NCBI RefSeq assembly: GCF_022458985.1
Contig: NC_061774.1
Location: 8,546,616 to 8,610,615, forward strand
Direction of reading: 5' to 3'
Length of the DNA: 64,000 bases
Source: Mugil cephalus
Lineage: Eukaryota; Chordata; Actinopteri; Mugiliformes; Mugilidae
Below are positions 40,301 to 49,865 of this stretch, in pieces (position 1 is the stretch's first letter; every line of letters begins with the position of its first letter). The notes below the pieces were generated by a model that ran no database searches, had not been told where the DNA came from, and worked only from the letters and a program-made list of their open reading frames with translations. A program made the position numbers and the translations under genes.

Positions 40301-43300
40301 CCTTGGATGGATGCAGTGACTTCCTGGGGTTGCCAGGCAACCATTTTTGTATTCAGTTTTCTACAGATTCAACAAACAAAAAGAGATTGATTCTGCAAAC
40401 CTTGGGACAGATTTAAACGTATATATTGTATATTAACTTACTTTAAATTTTTTCCATAATCAACCACAAAACAACTGTGCAGCAACATATGTTCCCAGCA
40501 GATTTTAATGTGGCTTTGATGACATTTTGCTACTGTTTATCGTCCTGCTCGCTAATGTGACAACATTTTTCACAGGACCAGTTCATAGCCAGTGAGTTCT
40601 TGATGTTAAACTCTCAAATAATATCTGCCAGCATAAAGAGAGGGCTTGTCGTCAACCTGCAGGATCGAGTGATAGTGACACTGAGTCACCGAAAGCCTGC
40701 AAAGGTGAGAAATAAATGGTTTTCCAGTTATTACGAGGTTTTTCCATTTCACTCCAGTTCTAACATCGCTTCCCCATTTCTACAGCCGGACAAGGTACAA
40801 TGTATGTTCTGGGATTTCAACAAGAATGGTGAGTTTGTTTGTTAATTTTATTTGCGTCCACTTGGATTCAGGTCGTTCACTGTGACTAAGCCTCATGTAC
40901 TTTTTTAGGAGCCAGTGAACTTAATAAAGAAAACAGGAAACTGAGTGGATAAGGAGCTTTAATGAAACAGTGTGTGGGTGTTATGTGTGTGTTTTTTATT
41001 TTGGGTTTGTGTGTGTTTCAGCTGGGCAGGGGGGTTGGAACAACAGCGGCTGTCAAACCCAGAATATTTCTCCTCATCAGACCAGCTGTCTCTGTGATCA
41101 CCTCACGCAGTTTGCTGTTCTCCTGGTGAGTGGCTGGTCTGCTTTTTGTTAATTAAACCACGGAACAAACTCCCACCAGCACCAGCATACTGTGTGCAAT
41201 CTGGTCCGCTGTTGACTGCTTTCGTGTTTTTGTGCCAACGATGCAAGATGCAACTATTAAAGTCCCTTTGTGTGAATATGTCCTGCCGTTATATTATTCA
41301 TTTTTAAGTGCGGTTATTATTATTGGGTAAACGGTAACATCTTGCGCTGCTTCCCTTCGTTCTGTTTGCTTAACAACTTTACGAGAGGGTCTCAAAATGA
41401 ATGGATTTGAACGTGTCCTGTTTGTGCCTTCTGTTTCAGGATATATCCAGAGCTCCCATCAGTGAAACTGACAGCTACATTCTGACAATGCTCTCATATG
41501 TTGGTTGTGGTATATCCTGTATTTTTTTAGGCATCACTCTACTCACCTATCTTCTTTTTGAGTGAGTCACTCACACAGACGCTACATGTATAAATTTTCG
41601 AGTCTTGGATTGCATTGACTCTCTTGTTGTGACCGTTAACTAGGGCCAGGCCAAAATATAGAGAGTGGATACGCTGCTTCATGTCAAAGTGCTTTATTTA
41701 TTCATGCGTGAAATCATTTGTTTCTGCTCTAGGCTATTGCATGCAGGTTTCGCAATAAAACCAGCTTTAATGTTAAGCAGTTCATTCCTGATCTCGAAAC
41801 AATAGTCTGATCAAACAATACCAACCCACGAGCTATAAACTGTCACATAGTAAAGTGGAATTTATGAATTTGTTTGAGTTTTCATTTTAGCGTGGGCTAA
41901 TTATAGCAATAGTGAAAAAAAAAAAAAAAAATCACGAGTCTCACACTGGCAATCTCTTTCTAGGAAGCTGCGTAGGGACTACCCGTCTAAGATACTCATC
42001 AACCTTTCAGTTGCCATGCTGGGGCTGAACTTGATTTTCCTTCTTAACTCTTGGCTCGCATCTCTCTCCAACTACGGCCTGTGCATCTCCACCGCTGCGG
42101 TCCTCCATTATTTTTTACTAGCAACCTTCTCGTGGATGGGCCTGGAGGCCTTTCACATGTACATGGCACTGGTCAAGGTCTTCAACACCTATGTTCCCTC
42201 CTACATCCCCAAGTTCTGTGCCATGGGATGGGGTAAGACAGAAATTTGTAAATGTCTTTCTGCAGTAGATAGCATGAGGTTTGCAGCAGATCCTACAAAA
42301 GAATCCTCATCCACAAAATGTTTTTGGGTTGCTTTTATTTATATTTCAATTTGTTAGACAATGGATATGTTCAGTCGCTGCAATTAGATCATGGTGTAAA
42401 AGTTTTGTGTTTTTGCAGGCATTCCTTTGGTGATCGTTTGCCTGGTGCTGGCTATAGATAAAGATGTATATGGAGACATTGGGTCTGATAATTCCTCTGA
42501 GCCATAGTAAGTACTGAACCATTGAACTCAGTGACACAAATGCTGGTTAATAAATATATCATATTATTATTATATATTCCACTCTGGAGTATAGCAATAG
42601 AGGTCTTGAGTGCCAAAGTTCCTCCTCCTCCTCCCACAGCTGCTGGCTGCAGAATGAGGGTTTCTTCTACGTGACAGTGGTGGCGTTCGTTCTTCTGATC
42701 CTGCTGGGCAACATGTGTGTGTTCATCGGGGTTCTGATTCAGATCAGAAAGATGAATGCCAACAAGCCATCAGCAAACAGACATAACACTGTGCATCACC
42801 TGAGGGCAGTAGTCGGTCTGACTGTCCTGCTTGGCCTGACATGGTTGTTAGGCTTTTTTTCATTTGGACCTGGGAGAGTAGTCATGATGTACCTGTTCAC
42901 AATCGCCAATACTCTGCAGGGTAAATATGAGCTGCATTAAGTTGCAAAATCATTTTAATCACATCTGTCATTTGTTACTCTGTATGAATTATCCTTATCA
43001 CCGGCTCCCCATGCCAATCTTCTGCTTCATTCTGTTATTCCTCACACATTAATTGTAAATATACACTCTGCTCCATCCTAGTCATCCTAGTCTGCTACTT
43101 TCTCAGCATGTATTAGCCATTCGCAAGTAACACTTACCTCCTCACTGCCTAGGACTCCATTCTCTGTTCTGTTTATATAAGCTGGCAATATTGACTTCTA
43201 AATAGACCCCTTCATGGACTACGTCACTGTGACATCATGATAACTGGAGGCAAAACAGAGGGGAGTTTCAGGCGATGTTAATGCTAATGCTAACCGCGAG

Positions 43301-44114
43301 CTAACGCAGCATTACTTGCGTTGTGTCCGAGCAGAAGTTGCTACGTTACTCTCCACAGTGGTTCCGCTTATTTCTTGCAATATCTTTGTTAGAGAGGATT
43401 CAGTTGATAAAGACAGACCAGACTTTGTCCCCTCTGTGTCCTCCTTTGGTCAAATCGTCCATCCAGTGAGTGAGAGTGTAGGAGTCGGTGAATGTAGTCC
43501 GAATATAGTCGCATCAGACAGAGTCAACTTTTTAAAAACCACTCGGGGAGTGAGTGTATTGGTATATTCTGGTATATTCTCTAAAATATCTGTTTTGCTC
43601 GTCAACTCGCAATAACAATTCATTAATTGAAATACGTTGCATTCAGCTAAGCCCCGCCCCTCAAAAACGTCACATTGTTTACAAACCGTGACGGGGTCTA
43701 TATTAAAATGTAAATGAAACCAAACACAGAGAAAAAACTGAGAAACAATATTTCTTTTGACAAAGGGTTGTGCTTTTGCTTTTTGTTCCAGGCTTCTTTG
43801 TTTTTATCTTCCACTGTTTGATGAAGGAAAATGTGAGGAAACAGTGGAGCATCCACTTCTGCTGCGGACGTTTCAGTGAATACTCAGGTAAAAACCATGT
43901 TTGTTGAGTACAAGACATATTGCAGTGTAATATCCACACTGTTGACGATAAGTGTTTTCACCAGAATGACCCATTGTTTTCTGTCTGTTGTCCCCCGTTT
44001 TCAGACCGGAGTCGCTCTGCAACAGCGGGAAGCAAAAAGAAAAATCTTGTTAATTCTGAATCAGTTGCTTCTGAAAACACATCCACCTCTACAGCACCCA
44101 ACCTCCATCAGTAG
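31330..44114 (+). CDS. adgrg4: Adhesion G-protein-coupled receptor G4-like (GPR112), complete gene
   Basis: Coding exons: 31330-31405, 31680-32294, 32476-32573, 32653-32711, 33053-33107, 33256-33293, 33377-33525, 33949-34008, 34153-34236, 34746-34831, 34919-34989, 35075-35102, 35227-35249, 35378-35520, 36117-36249, 38883-38989, 39076-39292, 39408-39573, 39869-40021, 40576-40704, 40786-40828, 41022-41125, 41440-41561, 41964-42232, 42419-42506, 42640-42920, 43792-43887, 44005-44114. They sum to 3603 nt, 1200 residues, all in phase. The ATG sits in a strong gccaccATG context and opens a signal peptide. Then come a pentraxin/LamG-like domain (about 30-228), a glycosylated region with a SEA-like part (about 412-528), a hormone-receptor-like WPET motif (about 549-552), a GAIN domain, a GPS cleavage site HL|T (872|873), and seven membrane segments (about 890-1150). 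The pentraxin domain plus FHL1/MAP7D3/VGLL1 neighbours favour ADGRG4 over ADGRG2. Human ADGRG4 is about 3080 residues, the difference being the mucin-like stalk. The ligand is unknown. Confidence 0.88.
31680..32294 (+). other. adgrg4: adgrg4 exon 2: pentraxin/LamG-like N-terminal domain
   Basis: A 615-nt exon with the pattern of a pentraxin-like domain: [13 protein letters not shown], then [19 protein letters not shown], and [18 protein letters not shown] near its end. In the adhesion GPCR G group this domain marks ADGRG4. Confidence 0.75.
33949..34236 (+). other. adgrg4: adgrg4 exons 8-9: short Thr/Pro/Ser stalk
   Basis: Exons 33949-34008 and 34153-34236 encode about 48 residues rich in Thr, Ser, Pro and Val (for example [14 protein letters not shown]). 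This is the position of the very large mucin-like stalk of mammalian ADGRG4, so here the stalk is almost absent. Confidence 0.55.
35590..35935 (+). mobile_element. L2-type LINE 3' end fragment (5' truncated)
   Basis: Near 35605 the + strand reads [20 protein letters not shown], typical of the C terminus of L2-clade reverse transcriptase. A 3' UTR with CTGTAAAGTGTCCTTGGGTG follows. It lies in adgrg4 intron 14 (35521-36116). Confidence 0.5.
36250..38882 (+). other. adgrg4: adgrg4 intron 15 (2.6 kb)
   Basis: The longest intron of the gene. It contains the hAT-like MITE at 36800-37250 and no exon-like signal apart from that. Confidence 0.5.
36800..37250. mobile_element. hAT-like MITE with CAGGGGTGTCAA ends
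   Basis: The left end CAGGGGTGTCAATCTG (36800) and the right end CCAGAGTTTGACACCTATG (to 37250) are inverted repeats of the common vertebrate hAT type. Flanks ACCTAAAG and ACCTGAAA suggest an imperfect 8-bp target duplication. No transposase remains. Confidence 0.65.
40786..41125 (+). other. adgrg4: adgrg4 exons 21-22: GPS autoproteolysis motif
   Basis: The two exons encode CMFWDF (C836, W839), GGWNNSGC (C855), and [15 protein letters not shown], with cleavage expected between L872 and T873. The four canonical Cys and both Trp are present, so self-cleavage is likely. The tethered agonist would begin TQFAVLL. Confidence 0.85.
41440..43887 (+). other. adgrg4: adgrg4 exons 23-27: seven-transmembrane domain
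   Basis: Exons 41440-41561, 41964-42232, 42419-42506, 42640-42920 and 43792-43887 carry seven hydrophobic segments. Class B2 landmarks are seen: the TM3 region [13 protein letters not shown], the TM6 motif [13 protein letters not shown], and [12 protein letters not shown] at TM7. Confidence 0.85.
43202..43706. mobile_element. TIR element in adgrg4 intron 26
   Basis: ATAGACCCC..TCATGG at 43202 is mirrored by CCGTGACGGGGTCTAT ending near 43704. An open frame of 99 codons (43316-43615, +) lies inside but matches no known protein. Probably a non-autonomous DNA transposon, class unknown. Confidence 0.5.
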
Positions 44115-44625
44115 GGGGCAGGAGTGGGCCTCTAGATGAGCCATTTCAGTAGCATTTCGAGGTCCATTGTTCACTCCTAAACAATGATGGTAGTGAGGCT
44201 GAAAAATGATATAATGGGAAGAGAAAGATTAGATAAACCACATTTTGATGGAGCTACAATGGGTCCACAGAGATTACTGCACCATGCATTAAAACCATTC
44301 ATGCAATTCAAAGATTGCATAGAGTCAGTTCAAAGTAAAGGGACGTGATCTGAATACTTCACGGTTTTGTTGTATATATCAGACCAATGTTATAACATTT
44401 TTCCATTTAATTTAATTTTATCCTAATAGTTTTTTTTTGTGATTTTATGTTTTCAATAATAATTAATTTCTCTTTGTTTGTCACAAAAATCTTGAGTGAA
44501 GGTTTAGACTTGGAAATGTGTGTTCACTCATCTTTCTTGACTGGAAAGTAAAACTTTACAGTCGAATATATTATTTTTTCCTCGACTAGAAACTCTCTGT
44601 AAAGCCATATTACAGAGATTGTGGA

Positions 44626-44631
44626 AATAAA
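44626..44631 (+). terminator. adgrg4: Poly(A) signal, adgrg4
   Basis: AATAAA about 510 bp after the stop codon; the adgrg4 3' UTR would then span 44115 to about 44650. Confidence 0.45.
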
Positions 44632-44808
44632 AAGATTTTTTCTTCTTCTAACAAACTTACCAACACATTTTTTCGCTTCTGAATCCACAAAGATTTTATC
44701 ATGATATGATTTTTTTTGGTTTAAAAACAAAATGCTTTGGTGTAACATATATTTGGTCTACCATTTTCTACAGTGGGATATAGACCTGCGGGTAAACCAC
44801 ATATAACA

Positions 44809-45290
44809 TAAAGTTCAGCCACAATATTATGACCAATGACAGGAGACGTAAATAACATTGACCATCTTGTCATTCAATGTTCTGCTGGGAAACCTTTTGA
44901 ACATGACATTCATGTGGATGTTACTTAGACGTGTACCACCCACCTAGACCAGACTAGACACCCCCACCCCATAGCAATGACACTCCTTGATGGCAGCAGC
45001 CATCCCCAGCAGCATGCAGCCTGACACAGACACTCACACAAAAAAAAAAAAAATAGAAACAACTCAAGGTGTTGACCTGGCCTCCAAATTCACTAGATCC
45101 CAAACTGATCAAGTATCTGTAGGATGCACTGGAACAAACCCGATCCACAGAGGCCCCTCCCCTCAACTCACTGGACCCAAAGACCTCCACTAACAACATT
45201 CTATTACCAGACACCACAGGACACCCTCATAGGGCCCACGTCCATGCTCTGATGAGTCACAGCTGTTCTGGAGGCACATTGTAGGAGGGA
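44809..45290 (+). mobile_element. Internally deleted Tc1/mariner element
   Basis: The left end TTCAGCCACAATATTATGAC matches the end type seen at 57704. The interior near 45075 is a decayed transposase 3' part: in one frame PPNS.D....I..L.D recalls the SPDLNPIEHLWD motif of mariner-type transposases. Much of the coding region is deleted, with frameshifts and stops. Confidence 0.6.
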
Positions 45291-45297
45291 GTCTTGT

Positions 45298-45874
45298 CAA
45301 TATATAGGTCAGATTGGGAGCACTCTATAGAAAATCAATGAAAACTATTTCAGCAACTCAGAGTTATTGTCAGACACATATACCTGTGTGTGCAGTGTGC
45401 TTTCAGTTGCACAGGTCATACTTTGCATTCTTTCCACCGCCCCTTGAGGGCACAGCGCTGCCACTGGAATCCATTCCCTGCGTTAATAGTCCACAGCAGT
45501 GGTTTCCTAGTTTACAGCGTTACTGTGCAGTGTGGATGCAGCTTCTCATTATACTGCCTATCATCTCTTATGTAACTTGGGTTGATATTCAATGGTAAAC
45601 AAGCACATTTACAAACATTTACAAGCGTTGGGTGTGAAACACATATGGCGGTGAGTCCATGTACAGAGCTGTATCTCTCTCTGGATAATGTGCTCAAAGT
45701 GCCACCTTTCACTGTCCATCTGCTCTCCTACGAAGTCTTTATAGCTCTTCTAAAGTGGGCTCGCTTTGCGGCTCTCTGCAATCAAGATGTTCTTAAGACA
45801 TGTGATCGTGGCCCAGAGGTTGACTGATGGCTGTCAGGCTTCCACTAACATCTGATCATGTGTTTTCAAGGTAA
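45298..45874 (+). repeat. Unclassified dispersed repeat, copy 1 (uninterrupted)
   Basis: About 577 bp nearly identical to 58217-60373 after removing the transposon there. It holds an open frame ending in KTCDRGPEVD at 45825. It sits between two mariner fragments. No known family is recognised. Confidence 0.75.
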
Positions 45875-45883
45875 CACACACAA

Positions 45884-46184
45884 AAACAACTTTGGGAGGT
45901 TGTTTAGTAATAACTACAAAAACATGAAAAACAGAACAAAGTGTTGACCTGGCCTCCCAATTCACTAGATCCTAAACTGACCAAGTATCAGTGGGATGAT
46001 CCACAGAGGCCCCTCCCCTCAACCCACAGGCCCCAAAGGGCCCCACTAACAACACTGTGTTACCAGACACCACAGGACACCCATTCTCGGTTGCCCATTA
46101 TCTGATGAGTCACAACTGTTATGGAGGCACAAGGGAGACCTGCACTACATTAGGGGGTCATAATGTTATGGCTGATCGATGTAC
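45884..46184 (+). mobile_element. Tc1/mariner fragment, right half
   Basis: Repeats the 3' part of the element at 44809 (GACCTGGCCTCCCAATTCAC near 45946) and ends with CATAATGTTATGGCTGATCG near 46175, the right inverted terminus. Confidence 0.6.
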
Positions 46185-47277
46185 ATTCTAATATCCATGA
46201 TGTTGAATCTTTTTTCTTTCTTTTTTTTAAAAAAAATCTAAAAGAAAACATAGCTCAACTCCTCAGGTTTTCTGTCTGATGTGTTTATGGCTGTTTGACA
46301 CTGACACTGAGGAATGTTTTAATAAGCTGTCGTTCAGGTTCTGGTTGAACTTGCTTGATGACATTCTGCTCATAGCCGCCTGTGTTCATGAAGCACCACA
46401 CGCCCTCCCGGGCTAACACATCAACTAACTTCAGATGGTCTGTGAGTGAAATGTTTTGTCTGTAGATGGGAATGTAGATTTTTACAAACTGATCATTCGA
46501 ATGATTAAACTGAAGCAAAGTGAAATATTTTCCAAAAATCAGCTGTTCATTTTTCTTCTGATCAACCGGTCAATGCTGGGTTGCGCTCCCCAGTCATCTT
46601 TGGTTAACCGTCAGGGCAGGTAAGAGAAGCACTTTAAATATTGCTGGGTTTTTATTCAGTGAGGGTTTGTGTTGTCATTTATTACCGTCTTGTTCTCACG
46701 GCAGAATGAACGTAGGTTGAATATTTGCTCTTGACTTATACAGTGCTTGACATAGGCTGCTAATTAGGCTTTTTAATTCCAGTGATTTTCCAAATGAGGA
46801 GAAATATTGTCACTTGGTGTGAAAAGTGCCTGTTTGTGTTTGTGTGAAACACTTTTTAACAAGGAATGAATGGCCATGTTGCCTTGAATGTCAACATTTC
46901 ATGATGTGAGTCATCCAAAGAAGAGATTTAGTTTTCAACTATAATAAGTGAATAAGATATGCTAAAAGAAAATACAGGTTACTAAAAGAAATACATAAAT
47001 CTGTCCAGAGTTTATGGATAACAGTGGACCAGGTTGTCAGTATCCCTCAATAAAAAGCACACGATATAAAGCATTTTATTTCATAGTAATTAATTAATAA
47101 TTTATTGATTAGAATGCTGCTAGCCAGGGGCGAACTGTAGAGACTGGACCTATGGCAAAGTTCACTGGTTTTAATTGGGGGAATACAGCACACTTCAGAG
47201 ATGGTGGTAGAGTTTTCTCATGATCCTGTGTTGCTGATTTTTCTCGTTTGTTTCTTTGTTTAAGGCACAGCTGACCC
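46185..47277. other. Intergenic gap upstream of vgll1
   Basis: No gene is seen. The human genes BRS3 and HTATSF1, which lie between ADGRG4 and VGLL1, have no counterpart here. The vgll1 leader exon and promoter should lie in this stretch. Confidence 0.5.
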
Positions 47278-49063
47278 ATGGAGGACAGAACAGACAATCC
47301 AATAGCCGTTAAGGTGGAGGGTCACTCTCAGTGTGTCGTCCTGACTTACTTCCAGGGGGACACCAACAGCATGGTGGATGCTCACTTCAAGCGCGCTCTC
47401 AGCAAAGTCTGCAAGGCCAAAGCACCGGCAGCAAAGACAAAGAATAGCCGTAAAATTATTAAATTGGGTAAGCATACACCGTCCACGCTGCATGACACGA
47501 CTACAAACAAGATATTCAATCTTGTTCATCTTGCATGGCTTATTTCTTTGCTCCCCCTCCAGAGGATCCCAACTCTTGTCAGGGCAGTGTTGCTCACTCT
47601 TACACCGAGCCTCAGGTCCCCCCTGCAGCAGGACGCCTCCTCACCTTCAGGTCCGCGGACGACTCCCCTGGCACCTGGCACTCGATCGGTGGGGAGGGTC
47701 CAGGATTGCAGTCCATCACATACCCCTTGCCCCCAGCGGGGCTGAGTCTTACCGGACAACAATATGCCACATCCCTGCTGCACCTACTTCACAGTGACCG
47801 GGGTGAGTTGGGACCCAGCATGGCCTCCGGCTCCAAGCAAGAAATGCTTCCCGGCTGGACAGTACCTCAAGGGTTTAGAGAGTCCGTGGACCCTGCAGTC
47901 AGCGTGGAACCTGGTAATCCTGCAGCTGCAGTGCAGCATCTTTCAAAAAAAATAAAACTTCCAGCCACTACAATGACAATAACTGCACCTCAGATTAAGA
48001 AGCACTTTAATAATAAGGTTCAGTAATTCCTTAGTGGCTAGAAAGGATCATATACTTTTTCCTGATAAAAATACATCTGTGAATTTACACATTCACCTTT
48101 GTGTCAATGACTTTAGCCCAGAATAGCATCGTGCATTTTACATTGTTTAAATAGTTTTATATTGCCCTCTGTGGTTGAGGAGGAGCTAAGTAAATAAACC
48201 TTGGCAGCGTCATCAGGGTTGAGTAGGGAAAGGTATGTCACACTGCATAGATTACAGTATTTTCTTGTGGACTATAATTCAAATGTTGTATTGTAGCATT
48301 CCATAAACAACATCCCTGCTTCTACTTTATTAGTTTAGAATCTCAGCTAATGAAGTTTAGATTAAGAGTTCGAATGAGGCCACAGCTTCACCTGACGCAC
48401 AGGTAAAATAAATGAGATCATTTGTTTGTAAAGCTAATAAACCATTTCCTCCTCACAGTAAATAAGGTGTCCCTTGCCCAACAAATACTAGCTGAATATT
48501 AACTTAAAAGCACCAACTTATTTATTTAAACAGTTTGAGAGGCAGCAAAAGTTTCAATCGCAACACTTACTTTAAAATTCACAGGCACGAACAGTTCTTT
48601 GATTTAAACAGACTAAATGATAAGAGGATGAAGGATTTTATATGATCACAAGTGAATGTGTGCCATTTTGCACCTAATTCAGATTTAATCTTAGCCATTC
48701 ATTAATGAGGCTTAATGGGGCACATAATGGGTATGAGGAAACATTAACAAGCCAGCGCATTCCCCTTTGTGACAAGTCAGAATGTCCTCCAAAGTGAAGT
48801 ATGACTTCCTGGAAGTTTTTAGGAACTAAATGCCAGGTGTTTAATAATGATCTATATCTTATTTGTTTCTTAGAATAGTGTGGATATTATTCTGAGAAAA
48901 ACTACCGTGTGTGGGGGAAAAAAAAGAAAATCTATATTTATTTCAGCTTAATTTTACTTATCAAACTTGGTTATGAGCACCCTCCAGTAGTGTGTGAAAC
49001 TGCTTTCCATTTATCGCCTCTGCAGGACGGAGTATGGACAAGAAGGACTTGTACTGGTACTGA
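47278..49063 (+). CDS. vgll1: Vestigial-like protein 1 (TEAD cofactor), complete gene
   Basis: Transcription cofactor that binds TEAD/Scalloped factors through a Tondu (TDU) motif and acts in the nucleus (family knowledge). Coding exons 47278-47467, 47563-47913, 49026-49063 sum to 579 nt, 192 residues, in phase. The TDU motif, VLTYFQGDTNSMVDAHFKRAL, lies at residues of about 21-41; both the hydrophobic core and the VD.HF.RAL part are intact. The middle is Ser/Pro/Gly-rich. The short last exon gives an ending of KKDLYWY. The start at 47278 follows an in-frame leader and is the only ATG before the TDU motif. It lies in the same order as human VGLL1 relative to ADGRG4. The vgll2-4 paralogues have longer N termini, so vgll1 is preferred. 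Confidence 0.75.
48027..49025 (+). other. vgll1: vgll1 intron 2 (47914-49025)
   Basis: The intron starts GTAATCC and ends ctctgcag. Read-through stays open to TAA at 48024-48026, and an AATAAA occurs at 48193-48198, so an alternative 3' end is possible. Nothing else is seen. Confidence 0.45.
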
Positions 49064-49159
49064 AGAGGAGAGGACCGAAGCACCAGAGGCAGGCAACGAC
49101 TCCAACGGCACCACATACCTGTGGCTTTGTGAAGCCACCTGTCTTTCTGTTCGCTCAAC

Positions 49160-49612
49160 AATAAATAGCAGTGCTTCCATTCCCTGCCCCACTCTCTCCC
49201 TTCCTCGGTTAAATTTTCTCCGTAGCCCAGCATTACGTGGAACAGCTTCTTTAACAGAGAACATCCTCTGACAAACCGGTTCGTCGGCTCCGTCATTCCT
49301 CTCTCTGAGCACTGTGTATGTTGATGTTCCCTCGGTGGTGCAGTCGGACAGAGGGGAATTTTCTTGTGTGCAGACATTTTTATTAGTGAAAAGACCAGTA
49401 TTAAGTGTGGACATTGAGAGCTGTAACTGTTGATTAACCTGTCTGTGTATGCTCCACAGTTTTGGTTGGCCGGAGGATATTTTACATTATGTGCCTGAGA
49501 ACAAAAAAAATGAAGGATACTCATGTGATGTTAATGCCTTGTTTTCTGTGATCTTGTGAAGTTAGTGTAAGTAATGTAATATAAATTAACCTTGTACACA
49601 CATTTAAATAAA
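49160..49612 (+). terminator. vgll1: vgll1 3' UTR with poly(A) signals
   Basis: AATAAA at 49160-49165 and 49607-49612. The distal signal would give a UTR of about 0.56 kb. A frame of 187 codons on the opposite strand (48961-49524) is judged a chance shadow. Confidence 0.45.
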
Positions 49613-49814
49613 CGTCAGAGCAGACAGATGGAGAACGTCATGTCTTCAGTGGCTTTGTACAGTAATGAGCAACAGGGCGGGAAAAACTTGTGAAAAGAAC
49701 AACAGTGACACCTAACGGCAGGTTTGATAACACACTCTGATGTACTGTACAAAATGTTTGAGATATAAAGACATAAAAGGCATACATGTAGTGGTGGTTA
49801 TAAATTAGACACTC

Positions 49815-49865
49815 TCGCGGGCTGCTTTTGGCCCTCGAGCCGTATGTTTGACATCTGTGCACTAG
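49815..49865. mobile_element. hAT-like terminus remnant
   Basis: GCCGTATGTTTGACATCTGTG resembles the right end of the family at 36800-37250 (GTTTGACACC..). Only the end remains. Confidence 0.35.

Noticed and set aside
31330-44114. ADGRG2 (GPR64) as identity
   Set aside because: ADGRG2 lacks the pentraxin-like domain and sits elsewhere on the X; the neighbours fit ADGRG4.
48961-49524. 187-codon minus-strand frame, one of the longest in the window
   Set aside because: It lies antisense to the vgll1 last exon and 3' UTR, matches no family, and its peptide looks random.
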